A DNA stretch of 50,063 bases from MED-G82 sp964342675. Its GTDB lineage: Bacteria; Pseudomonadota; Gammaproteobacteria; Magnimaribacterales; D2472. Shown here piece after piece: positions 36,516-45,062 of the stretch; the stretch's first letter is position 1; each line of letters opens with the position of its first letter. The position numbers and the translations under genes were made by a program. Under the pieces are notes generated by a model, which saw only the letters and a list, made by a program, of their open reading frames with translations, did not search any database and was not told where the DNA came from. Where the stretch lies: NCBI GenBank assembly GCA_964342675.1, contig CAYFFR010000006.1:1-50063 (forward strand), in the 5' to 3' direction.

Positions 36516-38012
36516 GTGAAAGACCTGACACAAAATCCTGATTTAAGGAAACGAGAAAAAGTTGATGACTTTTTTGGTGATTGGAAATGGCGTGAAGGAA
36601 TAGCTGAGCTTATGGTTCCCATTATTGGGAATCTATATAGAAATGGTATTCAGCTATTAATATATGGCCAATCTTTAGTGAATTTTTCAACTATAGATAT
36701 ATTAAAAGCTCATAGATTTGTCAGACAGGTTGAAGGTAACGAGCTAAGTGAACTAGAGACTTTTCCACTATTAAATGCTTTATTACAACTTGATTTACCT
36801 GATTGTGAGATTGATTTGGGTGAACTTGCTGTACGATGTCCCTTTTTTAGTGAGCTAAAGGATAATCCAGAAGAAAAGATTTCAAACTACTTAAAAGATG
36901 AACTCTCATCTATTATAGGTGCAGATTCAAATAGACCTGATTCACCTCAAGATATAGTTTTATACGGTTTTGGTCGGATTGGTCGATTATTAGCTAGATT
37001 ACTAATCCAAACAACTGGACCAGGTAATTATTTTCGTTTAAGGGCAATAGTTGTTAGAAAAGGAAAAAGTGAAGATGATTTATTAAAAAGAGCTAGTTTA
37101 TTGAGAAGAGACTCAGTACACGGTAAATTTTTAGGAACCATCAGAGTAGATACAAAAAAATCACAGCTAATAATTAATGGTAATCCAGTAAAGATTATTT
37201 ATGCCAACTCTCCAAGTGATTTTTCATATTTAGATTACAAAATTAAAAATCCTATAGTTATCGATAATACTGGAGTATGGAGAAACGAATCAGATCTTAA
37301 GGAACATATAACTACAGGTGCAGATAAAGTGATCTTAACTGCACCAGGCAAGGATAATATTAAGAATATAGTATTTGGTGTTAATCATTCTAATTTAGAT
37401 AAATCGGATAAACTGGTATCCGCTGCTTCATGTACTACAAATGCAATTGTTCCTGTACTAAAAGTCTTAAATGATCAATATATTATTGAATCTGGTCATA
37501 TAGAAACGGTGCATGCTTATACTAATGATCAGAATTTAATTGATAACTATCATAAAGGTGATAGGCGAGGTAGAAGTGCTCCACTGAATATGGTGATAAC
37601 ATCTACAGGGGCAGTTAATGCAGTTGCAAAAGCCATACCTGAACTTAAAGGTAAATTAACTGGCAATGCTATTAGAGTGCCAACTCCTAACGTTAGCTTA
37701 GCTGTTTTAGTACTCAACATAAACCAAGATGTTACAAAAGACGATCTTAATGGATTTTTAAAGGATGCAGCATTTAGATCTAAATATCGTCAAATTATTG
37801 GTTTTGTTAACTCATCTGAAATTGTTTCAACTGACTTTTATTCTAGTGAATTTGCATCGGTTATTGATGGTCAAGCTACTATAGTAAACGGTAAGCAAAT
37901 AACAATATATTGTTGGTATGATAATGAATATGGGTATTCAAAACAGGTACTAAATTTAACTAGAAAAGTAGCTAATATAGATCTACCTATTTTACCCTTA
38001 CCGATAACATAA
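36516..38012 (+). CDS. gap: Glyceraldehyde-3-phosphate dehydrogenase with N-terminal extension
   Basis: A 498-residue GAPDH. The usual NAD-binding start, YGFGRIGRLLARLL, is near residue 150, so about 145 residues precede it; this extended form is known from pseudomonads. The catalytic cysteine is C306 in SAASCTTNAIVP. TGAVNAVAKAIPELKGKL and the final WYDNEYGYS segment are intact. The start is GTG; the first internal Met (about residue 33) would cut the extension. Synteny mfd-gap-nqrA, recalled from Pseudomonas, holds except for the inserted dehydrogenase pair. It may act in gluconeogenesis. Confidence 0.93.
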   Translation: MKDLTQNPDLRKREKVDDFFGDWKWREGIAELMVPIIGNLYRNGIQLLIYGQSLVNFSTIDILKAHRFVRQVEGNELSELETFPLLNALLQLDLPDCEIDLGELAVRCPFFSELKDNPEEKISNYLKDELSSIIGADSNRPDSPQDIVLYGFGRIGRLLARLLIQTTGPGNYFRLRAIVVRKGKSEDDLLKRASLLRRDSVHGKFLGTIRVDTKKSQLIINGNPVKIIYANSPSDFSYLDYKIKNPIVIDNTGVWRNESDLKEHITTGADKVILTAPGKDNIKNIVFGVNHSNLDKSDKLVSAASCTTNAIVPVLKVLNDQYIIESGHIETVHAYTNDQNLIDNYHKGDRRGRSAPLNMVITSTGAVNAVAKAIPELKGKLTGNAIRVPTPNVSLAVLVLNINQDVTKDDLNGFLKDAAFRSKYRQIIGFVNSSEIVSTDFYSSEFASVIDGQATIVNGKQITIYCWYDNEYGYSKQVLNLTRKVANIDLPILPLPIT

Positions 38013-38018
38013 AACCTG

Positions 38019-38047
38019 TAGAAACAACCTCTATTTAACCTTATAAT
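38019..38047 (+). promoter_or_regulatory. Promoter of the nqr operon
   Basis: TAGAAA (38019-38024) and a perfect TATAAT (38042-38047) are separated by 17 bp in the 63-nt gap before nqrA. The leader to the GTG start would be about 22 nt. No obvious operator is seen. Confidence 0.5.
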
Positions 38048-38075
38048 TCACTAGTCTATTTAAGCATAAAAGATA

Positions 38076-39380
38076 GTGATTAAAATCTCAAAAGGTCTTG
38101 ATTTACCAATATCTGGTACACCAGAAAATATTTTGGAGGATGTTGATGTCAGAACATGTGGTGTACTAGGAACAGATCATGTTGGTTTTAAACCAACATT
38201 AAAAAAAAATATAGGTGATGAAGTTAAAGCAGGCGAGATTTTATTAGAAAACAAAAAAGATCAAAATATATACATTACTAGCCCAGCCTCTGGACGTATT
38301 ACGGATATCAATAGAGGTAATAAAAGACGACTATTAAGTATAGAAATAGATATTGATGATGAAATTGGGTCAATAGAATTTAATACCGATAATATATTAG
38401 ATCTTTTAATAAATTCAGGGTATTTTTCATTTTTTAAAACCAGACCATTTAACAGAACACCTCATGTTGATGATATCCCAAAATCAATATTTGTTAATTG
38501 CTGTGATACAAACCCCTTATCAATAGATCCTTTCAATATCATTACTTTAAATCAAGAGCTATTTGATAAAGGTTTAGAGATCATATCCAAATTGTACGAA
38601 GTCCCAGTTTATTGTACCTATCAAAATGACGACTTTATAACATCACATGACAATGTTGAATTTATTAAATTTAATGGTCCACATCCGGCCGGATTAGTAG
38701 GAACACACATTCACATGATATCTCCAGTTAATTTAGATAATGTTGTGTGGAGTATAGGATTTCAAGAAGTTATGTCTATTGGATATTTATATATCCATAA
38801 AATGATAAGAAATAAAAAGACTATAGCTTTAGGTGGTGAAGGTGTTTATGAGCCGAAGTTATTAAATCTTCGATATGGTTCAAACATAGATGAAGCAATA
38901 GCTGGAAAAATTAAAGATGGTGTCAGAGTCATTTCAGGTTCTGTGCTTAACGGAATCTCATCATCTGGTGCAATGAAGTTTATCGGCACATTTGATAATC
39001 AAATTTCTGTTATACCAGATAATTCAAATGATATTCTTTTTAATTGGTTAATGCCCGGTAAAAATTTACATTCAAAATTAGGAACATTCATATCATCGTG
39101 GATTAAACCAAAAAAGTTTATTTTTAATACTTCCAAAAATGGAGGTAATAGGGCGATTGTTCCTTTACCATCATACGAAGAAGTAATGCCTTTAAACATA
39201 TTATCTACTCAATTATTAAAGGCTATAGTTACTAAAGATATAGAATTAGCTATAAGATTAGGGGCCCTTGAATTATCACCTGAAGACTTAGCTTTATTAA
39301 GTTATGTATGTCCTAGCAAATATGACTATCAAACAATATTGGCTGATAATTTAAATTTAATTTATGAGGAAATGTCATGA
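38076..39380 (+). CDS. nqrA: Na+-translocating NADH-quinone reductase subunit A
   Basis: A 434-residue peripheral cytoplasmic subunit of Na+-NQR. The start codon is GTG; the opening MIKISKGLDLPISGTPE matches NqrA N-termini (MIKI-x-x-GLDLPI), which fixes this start. HVGFKPTLKKNIGDEVKAGEIL and the fossil quinone-binding-type GPHPAGLVGTHIHMI motif are present. It is slightly shorter than Vibrio NqrA (446). The stop overlaps nqrB by 4 nt; it leads an eight-gene operon. Confidence 0.96.
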   Translation: MIKISKGLDLPISGTPENILEDVDVRTCGVLGTDHVGFKPTLKKNIGDEVKAGEILLENKKDQNIYITSPASGRITDINRGNKRRLLSIEIDIDDEIGSIEFNTDNILDLLINSGYFSFFKTRPFNRTPHVDDIPKSIFVNCCDTNPLSIDPFNIITLNQELFDKGLEIISKLYEVPVYCTYQNDDFITSHDNVEFIKFNGPHPAGLVGTHIHMISPVNLDNVVWSIGFQEVMSIGYLYIHKMIRNKKTIALGGEGVYEPKLLNLRYGSNIDEAIAGKIKDGVRVISGSVLNGISSSGAMKFIGTFDNQISVIPDNSNDILFNWLMPGKNLHSKLGTFISSWIKPKKFIFNTSKNGGNRAIVPLPSYEEVMPLNILSTQLLKAIVTKDIELAIRLGALELSPEDLALLSYVCPSKYDYQTILADNLNLIYEEMS

Positions 39381-40609
39381 GATTTCCTCGATTAAGAAAC
39401 TTCTTTGATTCAAATAAAAAACATTTTATAAATGAAGGTAAGTATAAAAAATGGTTTCCAATATTTGATGCCATAGAAAATTTTATCTTTTCTACAACTA
39501 CTAAAACGACTAACCCTATACATGTGCGTGATGCTCTTGATATTCAAAGAGTCATGGTGATTGTATGGTTGTCAACATTCCCAATTATGTTTTATGGAAT
39601 GTATAACATTGGTGATCATGGACTTAACTATTTAAATTCAATTAATGTAGATAATACCGGTGATTGGCATCACTACTTAATATCATTAGTAGGATATGAG
39701 AATCCAACAATTTTTAGCAAAATATGGTTTGGTGCAATGTACTTTATTCCGATATATTTCATATCTTTTACAGTCGGCCTATTCTGGGAAATAGTTTTTG
39801 CTGTGGTTAGAAAACATGAAATAAATGAAGGTCTATTTGTTTCATCTGTACTATTTGCCCTAACGTGCCCACCTGACATTCCTTTATGGCAAGCAGCTAT
39901 GGGTATAACATTTGGAATTGTAATTGGGAAAGAAATATTTGGTGGAACTGGTAAGAATTTTCTAAATCCAGCATTAACAGGAAGAGCTTTCTTATATTTT
40001 GCATATCCTACTCAAATATCTGGTGATAGGGTGTGGATTGCTGGAATGAGCGATCATACCGTTATCCCTGAAGGATTCAGTGGAGCAACCCCTTTAGCAT
40101 ACGCAGCTGAATCAGGAGTAAATGGTGTGAGAGATAATTTCAGTTGGTTTGATTCATTTGTTGGTAATATACCTGGATCAATTGGTGAAACTTCTGTAGT
40201 TTTTATAGCACTTGCTGGGATGATCTTGCTTATAACAAGAGTTGCTTCTTATAGGATCATCCTTGGAACTTTAATCGGGATGATTTTAATGACATCAATA
40301 CTCAATATAGTTGGTTCTGACACAAACCCTATGTTTAATTTACCTTGGTATTGGCATCTAGTAATTGGTGGATTTGCATTTGGATTAATCTTTATGGCTA
40401 CTGAACCAGTTTCTGGATCAGGTACTAATTTAGGAAGATGGATATATGGAGCCATCATTGGTATAACTGTTATTTTAATAAGGGTAATAAATCCAGCTTT
40501 TCCTGAAGGCATGATGTTATCAATACTATTTGCAAACCTATTGGCTCCTGTTATTGATCATTTAGTCATATCATCTAATATTAAACATAGAGATAGAGGT
40601 TACGTTTAA
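39377..40609 (+). CDS. nqrB: Na+-translocating NADH-quinone reductase subunit B
   Basis: A 410-residue membrane subunit with about ten helices. It carries covalently bound FMN on a threonine: SGATPL is present, with T238 as the predicted FMN-binding residue. It also contributes to the sodium path and the quinone/riboflavin sites. The soluble N-terminus and the GTGKNFLNPALTGRAFLYFAYP segment are typical. It follows nqrA with a 4-nt overlap, and nqrC begins 2 nt after its stop. Confidence 0.97.
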   Translation: MRFPRLRNFFDSNKKHFINEGKYKKWFPIFDAIENFIFSTTTKTTNPIHVRDALDIQRVMVIVWLSTFPIMFYGMYNIGDHGLNYLNSINVDNTGDWHHYLISLVGYENPTIFSKIWFGAMYFIPIYFISFTVGLFWEIVFAVVRKHEINEGLFVSSVLFALTCPPDIPLWQAAMGITFGIVIGKEIFGGTGKNFLNPALTGRAFLYFAYPTQISGDRVWIAGMSDHTVIPEGFSGATPLAYAAESGVNGVRDNFSWFDSFVGNIPGSIGETSVVFIALAGMILLITRVASYRIILGTLIGMILMTSILNIVGSDTNPMFNLPWYWHLVIGGFAFGLIFMATEPVSGSGTNLGRWIYGAIIGITVILIRVINPAFPEGMMLSILFANLLAPVIDHLVISSNIKHRDRGYV

Positions 40610-40611
40610 TT

Positions 40612-41382
40612 ATGAATGAATCAGTTATGAGGACAATTTTTGTTGCATTTCTAGTATGCCTTTTTTGTTCAATGCTTGTTTCCTATGCAGCGGTATCATT
40701 AAGAGAAGATCAACTTTCTAATAAACTCAATGATCAAAGAACAACGATTCTTGAAGCAGCTGGTATTTATAATGCGAATGAATCTGTAGAGTCACAATTT
40801 CAATCGTTAACTATTAAATTTATTAATTTTGAAACTGGTGAGTTACTAGATAATTATGAAGGTATAGATATCAATAATTATGATCAGGTCAAATACTCAA
40901 GAAAAGAAGGTTACTATACATTGCTTTCTGAAGATGAAGATATTGCTACATTGAGAAGAAAAGAAAATATAGGAAAGATTTATATATTAGAAAATACTTC
41001 AAATGAGATCACTAAAATTATTTTGCCTATTAGAGGTTATGGATTATGGGGCACCTTATATGGTTATATTGCATTAGCTGGAGACTTTAATACTATAGAA
41101 GGATTAGAGTTTTATGATCACAAAGAGACGCCAGGCTTAGGAGGTGAAGTAGATAATCCTACTTGGAAAAAGAAATGGATTGGAAAGAAAATCTATGATA
41201 ATAATAATGTCTCACTTGAAGTAATTAAGGGATCTGTTAATTCGCAAGATGACATGTCTATTTATAAGGTTGATGGTCTGTCTGGTGCAACAATCACTAG
41301 TAGAGGAGTTACAAACATGATTAAGTTCTGGTTTAGTGATTCTGGTTATAAAAAAGCTTTACAAGACTTAAAAGATGCTTAA
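40612..41382 (+). CDS. nqrC: Na+-translocating NADH-quinone reductase subunit C
   Basis: A 256-residue subunit with one N-terminal membrane anchor (about residues 8-27) and a periplasmic FMN domain. The FMN attachment motif SGAT is at about 224-227 (T227) in GLSGATITSRG. Other family segments include GYGLWGTLYGYIAL and HKETPGLGGEV. ApbE, encoded four genes later, is the transferase that attaches FMN here and in NqrB. The stop overlaps nqrD by 8 nt. Confidence 0.97.
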   Translation: MNESVMRTIFVAFLVCLFCSMLVSYAAVSLREDQLSNKLNDQRTTILEAAGIYNANESVESQFQSLTIKFINFETGELLDNYEGIDINNYDQVKYSRKEGYYTLLSEDEDIATLRRKENIGKIYILENTSNEITKIILPIRGYGLWGTLYGYIALAGDFNTIEGLEFYDHKETPGLGGEVDNPTWKKKWIGKKIYDNNNVSLEVIKGSVNSQDDMSIYKVDGLSGATITSRGVTNMIKFWFSDSGYKKALQDLKDA

Positions 41383-42043
41383 AAAATATAAAGAAATTTT
41401 ATTAAAGCCATTGATTGATGAAAATCCAATCACTTTACAAATTTTGGGAATTTGTTCAGCTTTAGCTGTAACTAGCAATCTAACAGTTACTTTAATTATG
41501 TGTTTAGCATTAACTAGTGTTGTGGCTTTCTCTAATTTATTTATATCAATAATACGGAACCATATACCAACAAGCGTTCGTATCATCATTCAAATGACAA
41601 TCATTGCTTCATTAGTAATATTAGTTGATCAAATCTTAAAAGCATATAACTACGAGATTAGTAAAAAATTGTTCGTATTTGTTGGTTTAATTATTACTAA
41701 TTGCATTGTAATGGGTAGAGCAGAAGCATTTGCAATGAAAGAAAAACCATTACCAAGCTTTATTGATGGTTTAGGAAATGGTCTTGGATATAGCATCATA
41801 TTAATCGGTGTAGCTATCATTAGAGAACTTTTCGGCTCTGGAACATTAGCTGGATATCAAATTATGCCTTTATCATATCCAGGAAATAACCTACTACTTC
41901 TCCCTCCTAGCTCATTTATTATTATTGGATTAATGATTTGGGTTATTAGGAGCTATAAAAAAGATCAAGTTGAAGATAAAGATTTTAAGATCTCAGACCA
42001 TGAAGTAACACCTAACTATGAAAAGAAAGAGTTAAATGTTTGA
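41375..42043 (+). CDS. nqrD: Na+-translocating NADH-quinone reductase subunit D
   Basis: A 222-residue, six-helix membrane subunit related to RnfE. Typical segments are NPITLQILGICSALAVT, the VGLIITNCIVMGRAEAFA segment with the cysteine that helps ligate the intramembrane iron centre shared with NqrE, and DGLGNGLGYS. It overlaps nqrC and nqrE by 8 nt each. Confidence 0.96.
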   Translation: MLKKYKEILLKPLIDENPITLQILGICSALAVTSNLTVTLIMCLALTSVVAFSNLFISIIRNHIPTSVRIIIQMTIIASLVILVDQILKAYNYEISKKLFVFVGLIITNCIVMGRAEAFAMKEKPLPSFIDGLGNGLGYSIILIGVAIIRELFGSGTLAGYQIMPLSYPGNNLLLLPPSSFIIIGLMIWVIRSYKKDQVEDKDFKISDHEVTPNYEKKELNV

Positions 42044-42647
42044 ACATTATTTAAATCTATTTATTACAACGGTATTTATTGAGAATATAGCTGTATCTTT
42101 ATTTTTAGGAATGTGTACTTTTATTGCCATTTCAAAAAAAATTGAAACTGCATTTGGATTAGGTATAGCTGTAATAGTTGTGTGCTTAATCACTGTGCCT
42201 CTTAATAATCTTCTTTATCAATATATTCTTAAAGAAGGAGCATTAGATTGGGCAGGCTTCCCGCAAAGTAATTTAGAGTTTGTCGGTTTTATTAGTTATA
42301 TCGGAGTAATAGCTGCTGCAGTACAAATACTAGAAATGTTTCTAGATAGATTTATACCTGCTTTATATAACGCACTTGGTGTGTTTCTTCCTTTAATAAC
42401 TGTTAATTGTGCAATCCTAGGAGCCACATTATTTATGGTTGAAAAAGATCTATATTTTGGAGAGAGTATAGTTTATGGGTTTGGTGCTGGTTTTGGATGG
42501 GCATTAGCCATAGTAATGTTAGCTGGAATTAGAGAAAAACTAAAATATGCTGATATTCCCGATGGTCTTCAAGGATTAGGGATTACATTTATTATCGTTG
42601 GTTTGATGAGCTTTGGGTTTATGTCATTTGGTGGTATTACATTATAA
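42036..42647 (+). CDS. nqrE: Na+-translocating NADH-quinone reductase subunit E
   Basis: A 203-residue, six-helix membrane subunit related to RnfA, in inverted topology to NqrD. The conserved VFIENIAVSLFLGMCTF and LPLITVNCAILGATLFM segments each hold a cysteine (the iron-centre ligands). The C-terminal FMSFGGITL end is family-typical. NqrM, encoded downstream, helps insert the iron centre between NqrD and NqrE. nqrF begins 9 nt after its stop. Confidence 0.97.
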   Translation: MFEHYLNLFITTVFIENIAVSLFLGMCTFIAISKKIETAFGLGIAVIVVCLITVPLNNLLYQYILKEGALDWAGFPQSNLEFVGFISYIGVIAAAVQILEMFLDRFIPALYNALGVFLPLITVNCAILGATLFMVEKDLYFGESIVYGFGAGFGWALAIVMLAGIREKLKYADIPDGLQGLGITFIIVGLMSFGFMSFGGITL

Positions 42648-42656
42648 GAATTAAAT

Positions 42657-43886
42657 ATGCATATTGATTTTATACTGGGAATTGGTTCTTTTACTGGAAT
42701 TGTTTTAATACTAGTTTTTATCATTATTCTTGCCAGAAATAGTTTAGTTAGTTCTGGTGATGTTGATATTCAAATTAATAATGATCCAGCAAATACAATT
42801 ACAGTAAAAACCGGATCAAAATTATTACAAACCTTGGCTGAAAATAAGATTTTTCTTTCATCTGCTTGTGGAGGTGGCGGAACGTGTAGTCAATGTAAAT
42901 GTCGTATATTAGAAGGAGGAGGATCAATTTTACCAACAGAAGAATCTCACTTTAATACAAAAGAAAAAAATGATGGTTGGAGATTATCATGCCAGGTATC
43001 TGTAAAAGATGATCTTAAAATTGTAATTCCAGATGAAATATTTGGTGTCAAAGAGTGGGAATGTGAAGTTGCTTCAAATGAAAATGTTGCTACATTTATA
43101 AAAGAATTAGTTCTTAATCTTCCTGAGGGTGAAGAAGTTGATTTTAGGGCTGGGGGTTTTGTACAGCTTGAAGCACCTCAGTATAAGAATTTATCATATA
43201 AAGATTTTGATATTGCAAATGAATATCATGATGATTGGGACAGATTTAATATTTGGGATAATGTTGCCAATAATGCTGAACCAATTATTAGAGCATATTC
43301 AATGGCAAATTATCCAGAAGAAAAAGGGATACTAAAATTTAATATTAGAGTAGCATCACCACCCCCAGGATCTGACCATCCTCCTGGTTTAATGTCATCA
43401 TGGACATTCAATCTTAAGCCTGGTGATAAAGTCAGAGTTTTTGGCCCATTTGGTGAATTCTTTGCAAAAGATACAGAAAATGAAATGGTCTTTGTTGGTG
43501 GTGGAGCTGGAATGGCTCCTATGAGAGCTCATATTTTTGATCAATTATTAAGAATTAAAACCAACCGAAAAATGACTTTTTGGTATGGAGCTAGAAGCTT
43601 AAGAGAAATGTTTTATGTTGATGAATTTGATAAATTAGATAAAGAAAATGATAACTTCTCATGGTACGCAGCCCTATCTGATCCTTTACCTGAAGATAAA
43701 TGGGATGGTAAAACAGGCTTTATTCATCAAGTCTTGTACGATAATTATTTAAAAATGCATCCTGCTCCTGAAGATTGTGAATATTATTTATGTGGGCCAC
43801 CTATGATGAATACAGCGGTCATAGATATGTTGCAAGATTTAGGCGTAGAGCCTGAGAATATAATGCTTGATGATTTTGGTGGCTAA
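42657..43886 (+). CDS. nqrF: Na+-translocating NADH-quinone reductase subunit F
   Basis: A 409-residue NADH-oxidising entry subunit. One N-terminal helix (about residues 6-26) is followed by a [2Fe-2S] ferredoxin domain with ligands C71, C77, C80 and C112. A ferredoxin-reductase FAD domain follows (RAYSMANYP), then an NADH-binding domain (VGGGAGMAPMR and the C-terminal LDDFGG). The electron path NADH to FAD to 2Fe-2S is therefore complete. apbE starts 9 nt downstream. Confidence 0.97.
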   Translation: MHIDFILGIGSFTGIVLILVFIIILARNSLVSSGDVDIQINNDPANTITVKTGSKLLQTLAENKIFLSSACGGGGTCSQCKCRILEGGGSILPTEESHFNTKEKNDGWRLSCQVSVKDDLKIVIPDEIFGVKEWECEVASNENVATFIKELVLNLPEGEEVDFRAGGFVQLEAPQYKNLSYKDFDIANEYHDDWDRFNIWDNVANNAEPIIRAYSMANYPEEKGILKFNIRVASPPPGSDHPPGLMSSWTFNLKPGDKVRVFGPFGEFFAKDTENEMVFVGGGAGMAPMRAHIFDQLLRIKTNRKMTFWYGARSLREMFYVDEFDKLDKENDNFSWYAALSDPLPEDKWDGKTGFIHQVLYDNYLKMHPAPEDCEYYLCGPPMMNTAVIDMLQDLGVEPENIMLDDFGG

Positions 43887-43895
43887 TAGAATTTC

Positions 43896-44873
43896 TTGAA
43901 TAGACAAATAATCTCTAAAATACTTGCATCATTAATTGGTGTTACATGTATTTTTATAGCGTATCAATTTAATAAAACATCCACCTATGAAATAAATGGC
44001 CAAATATACGGTACTTACTACAAAATACATTCTGATAAATTTATAAATGAAATAACAAAGATTAATATATTGAATGAACTTAATAGAATTGATCTTGTTG
44101 CATCAAACTATATAAATGATTCTGAAATATCAATAATTAATTCATCAGCACCATCTTCAATATTTACCGTATCCGAAGATTTATTAGATATCTTATCTTC
44201 AGCTGAATTAGTTTATAAACAGTCAAATGGCTTATTTGATATCACAATAGGAAATAGTATTAGTAAAATGGGTTTTGGTCCTCAATATGAGTCCATTCCA
44301 AATGTAGATGATTATAAAAACAATAAATATAAAATCATAAAGAATGAGCTTTATAAAATAGATGATTTTAGATTTGATTTATCTGCTTTAGCAAAAGGTT
44401 ATGCCGTAGATAAAATTGCAGATATTCTTGAACACCATGGTTATCTTAGTTACATGATAGATATTGGTGGAGAAATTTTAGTAAGGGGAGGGAATCACAA
44501 TGATGCATGGTCTATCGGTATTAGAGATCCTTTAAATCCTTATAACTCAAAACCTGTACATAAAATATCATATATGGGAGATTTAAGATTCTCTATTGCC
44601 ACATCAGGTGAATATAATCAATCTTATAAAGTTGGAGATAAGATCATTTCCCATACCATTGATCCAAGAACACAACAATCTATATCAACTTCTACATTAA
44701 GTGTATCAGTTAAGGGAATGATGTCTTCAATGATGAGTGATGCTTATGCAACTATGTTTAATATCATGGATCCTAAAAACGGAATAAATCTAGCTAATGA
44801 ATTAGATTTAGCAGTAATGTACATAGTATTTGAAGATGATGCATATAAATATCTGTCATCTGATAAATGGTAA
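43896..44873 (+). CDS. apbE: FAD:protein FMN transferase ApbE
   Basis: A 325-residue periplasmic flavin transferase, anchored by an N-terminal hydrophobic segment (about residues 8-23), that attaches FMN to the threonines of NqrB and NqrC. The LSALAKGYAVDKIAD and DIGGEILVRG segments and the C-terminal SHTIDPRT and MMSDAYATMF motifs are intact. The start is TTG; no other in-frame start lies near the N-terminus, and TTG is 9 nt after the nqrF stop. Its place between nqrF and nqrM ties it to Nqr maturation. Confidence 0.95.
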   Translation: MNRQIISKILASLIGVTCIFIAYQFNKTSTYEINGQIYGTYYKIHSDKFINEITKINILNELNRIDLVASNYINDSEISIINSSAPSSIFTVSEDLLDILSSAELVYKQSNGLFDITIGNSISKMGFGPQYESIPNVDDYKNNKYKIIKNELYKIDDFRFDLSALAKGYAVDKIADILEHHGYLSYMIDIGGEILVRGGNHNDAWSIGIRDPLNPYNSKPVHKISYMGDLRFSIATSGEYNQSYKVGDKIISHTIDPRTQQSISTSTLSVSVKGMMSSMMSDAYATMFNIMDPKNGINLANELDLAVMYIVFEDDAYKYLSSDKW

Positions 44874-44882
44874 GATATTGAA

Positions 44883-45062
44883 ATGACAGAATTTCTAATA
44901 ACTTTTTTAGTATTAGTTATAGTATTTTTATTGATAGGAGTTGGTATGCTTGTTAATAATAAGCCTATATCAGGTAGTTGTGGTGGATTAGCAAATATAA
45001 AGAATGGTGAAGCGTGTGAGATTTGTGGCCAAACAACACTTGATAAATGCAAAAAGATCTAA
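44883..45062 (+). CDS. nqrM: Na+-NQR maturation factor NqrM
   Basis: A 59-codon gene encoding one membrane helix (about residues 4-23) followed by a short cytoplasmic tail with four cysteines, C33 (GSCGG), C45, C48 (CEIC) and C56. This pattern matches NqrM (DUF539), which is required for iron insertion into the NqrD/E centre. It starts 9 nt after the apbE stop. Its last four bases overlap the end of the opposing aceA gene. Confidence 0.93.
   Translation: MTEFLITFLVLVIVFLLIGVGMLVNNKPISGSCGGLANIKNGEACEICGQTTLDKCKKI

Noticed and set aside
43896..43980. ApbE as a lipoprotein (a Cys follows the hydrophobic N-terminal segment).
   Set aside because: The sequence around it reads GVTCIF, with a bulky residue before Cys and hydrophobic residues continuing after it, which is not a proper lipobox; a plain membrane anchor is more likely.
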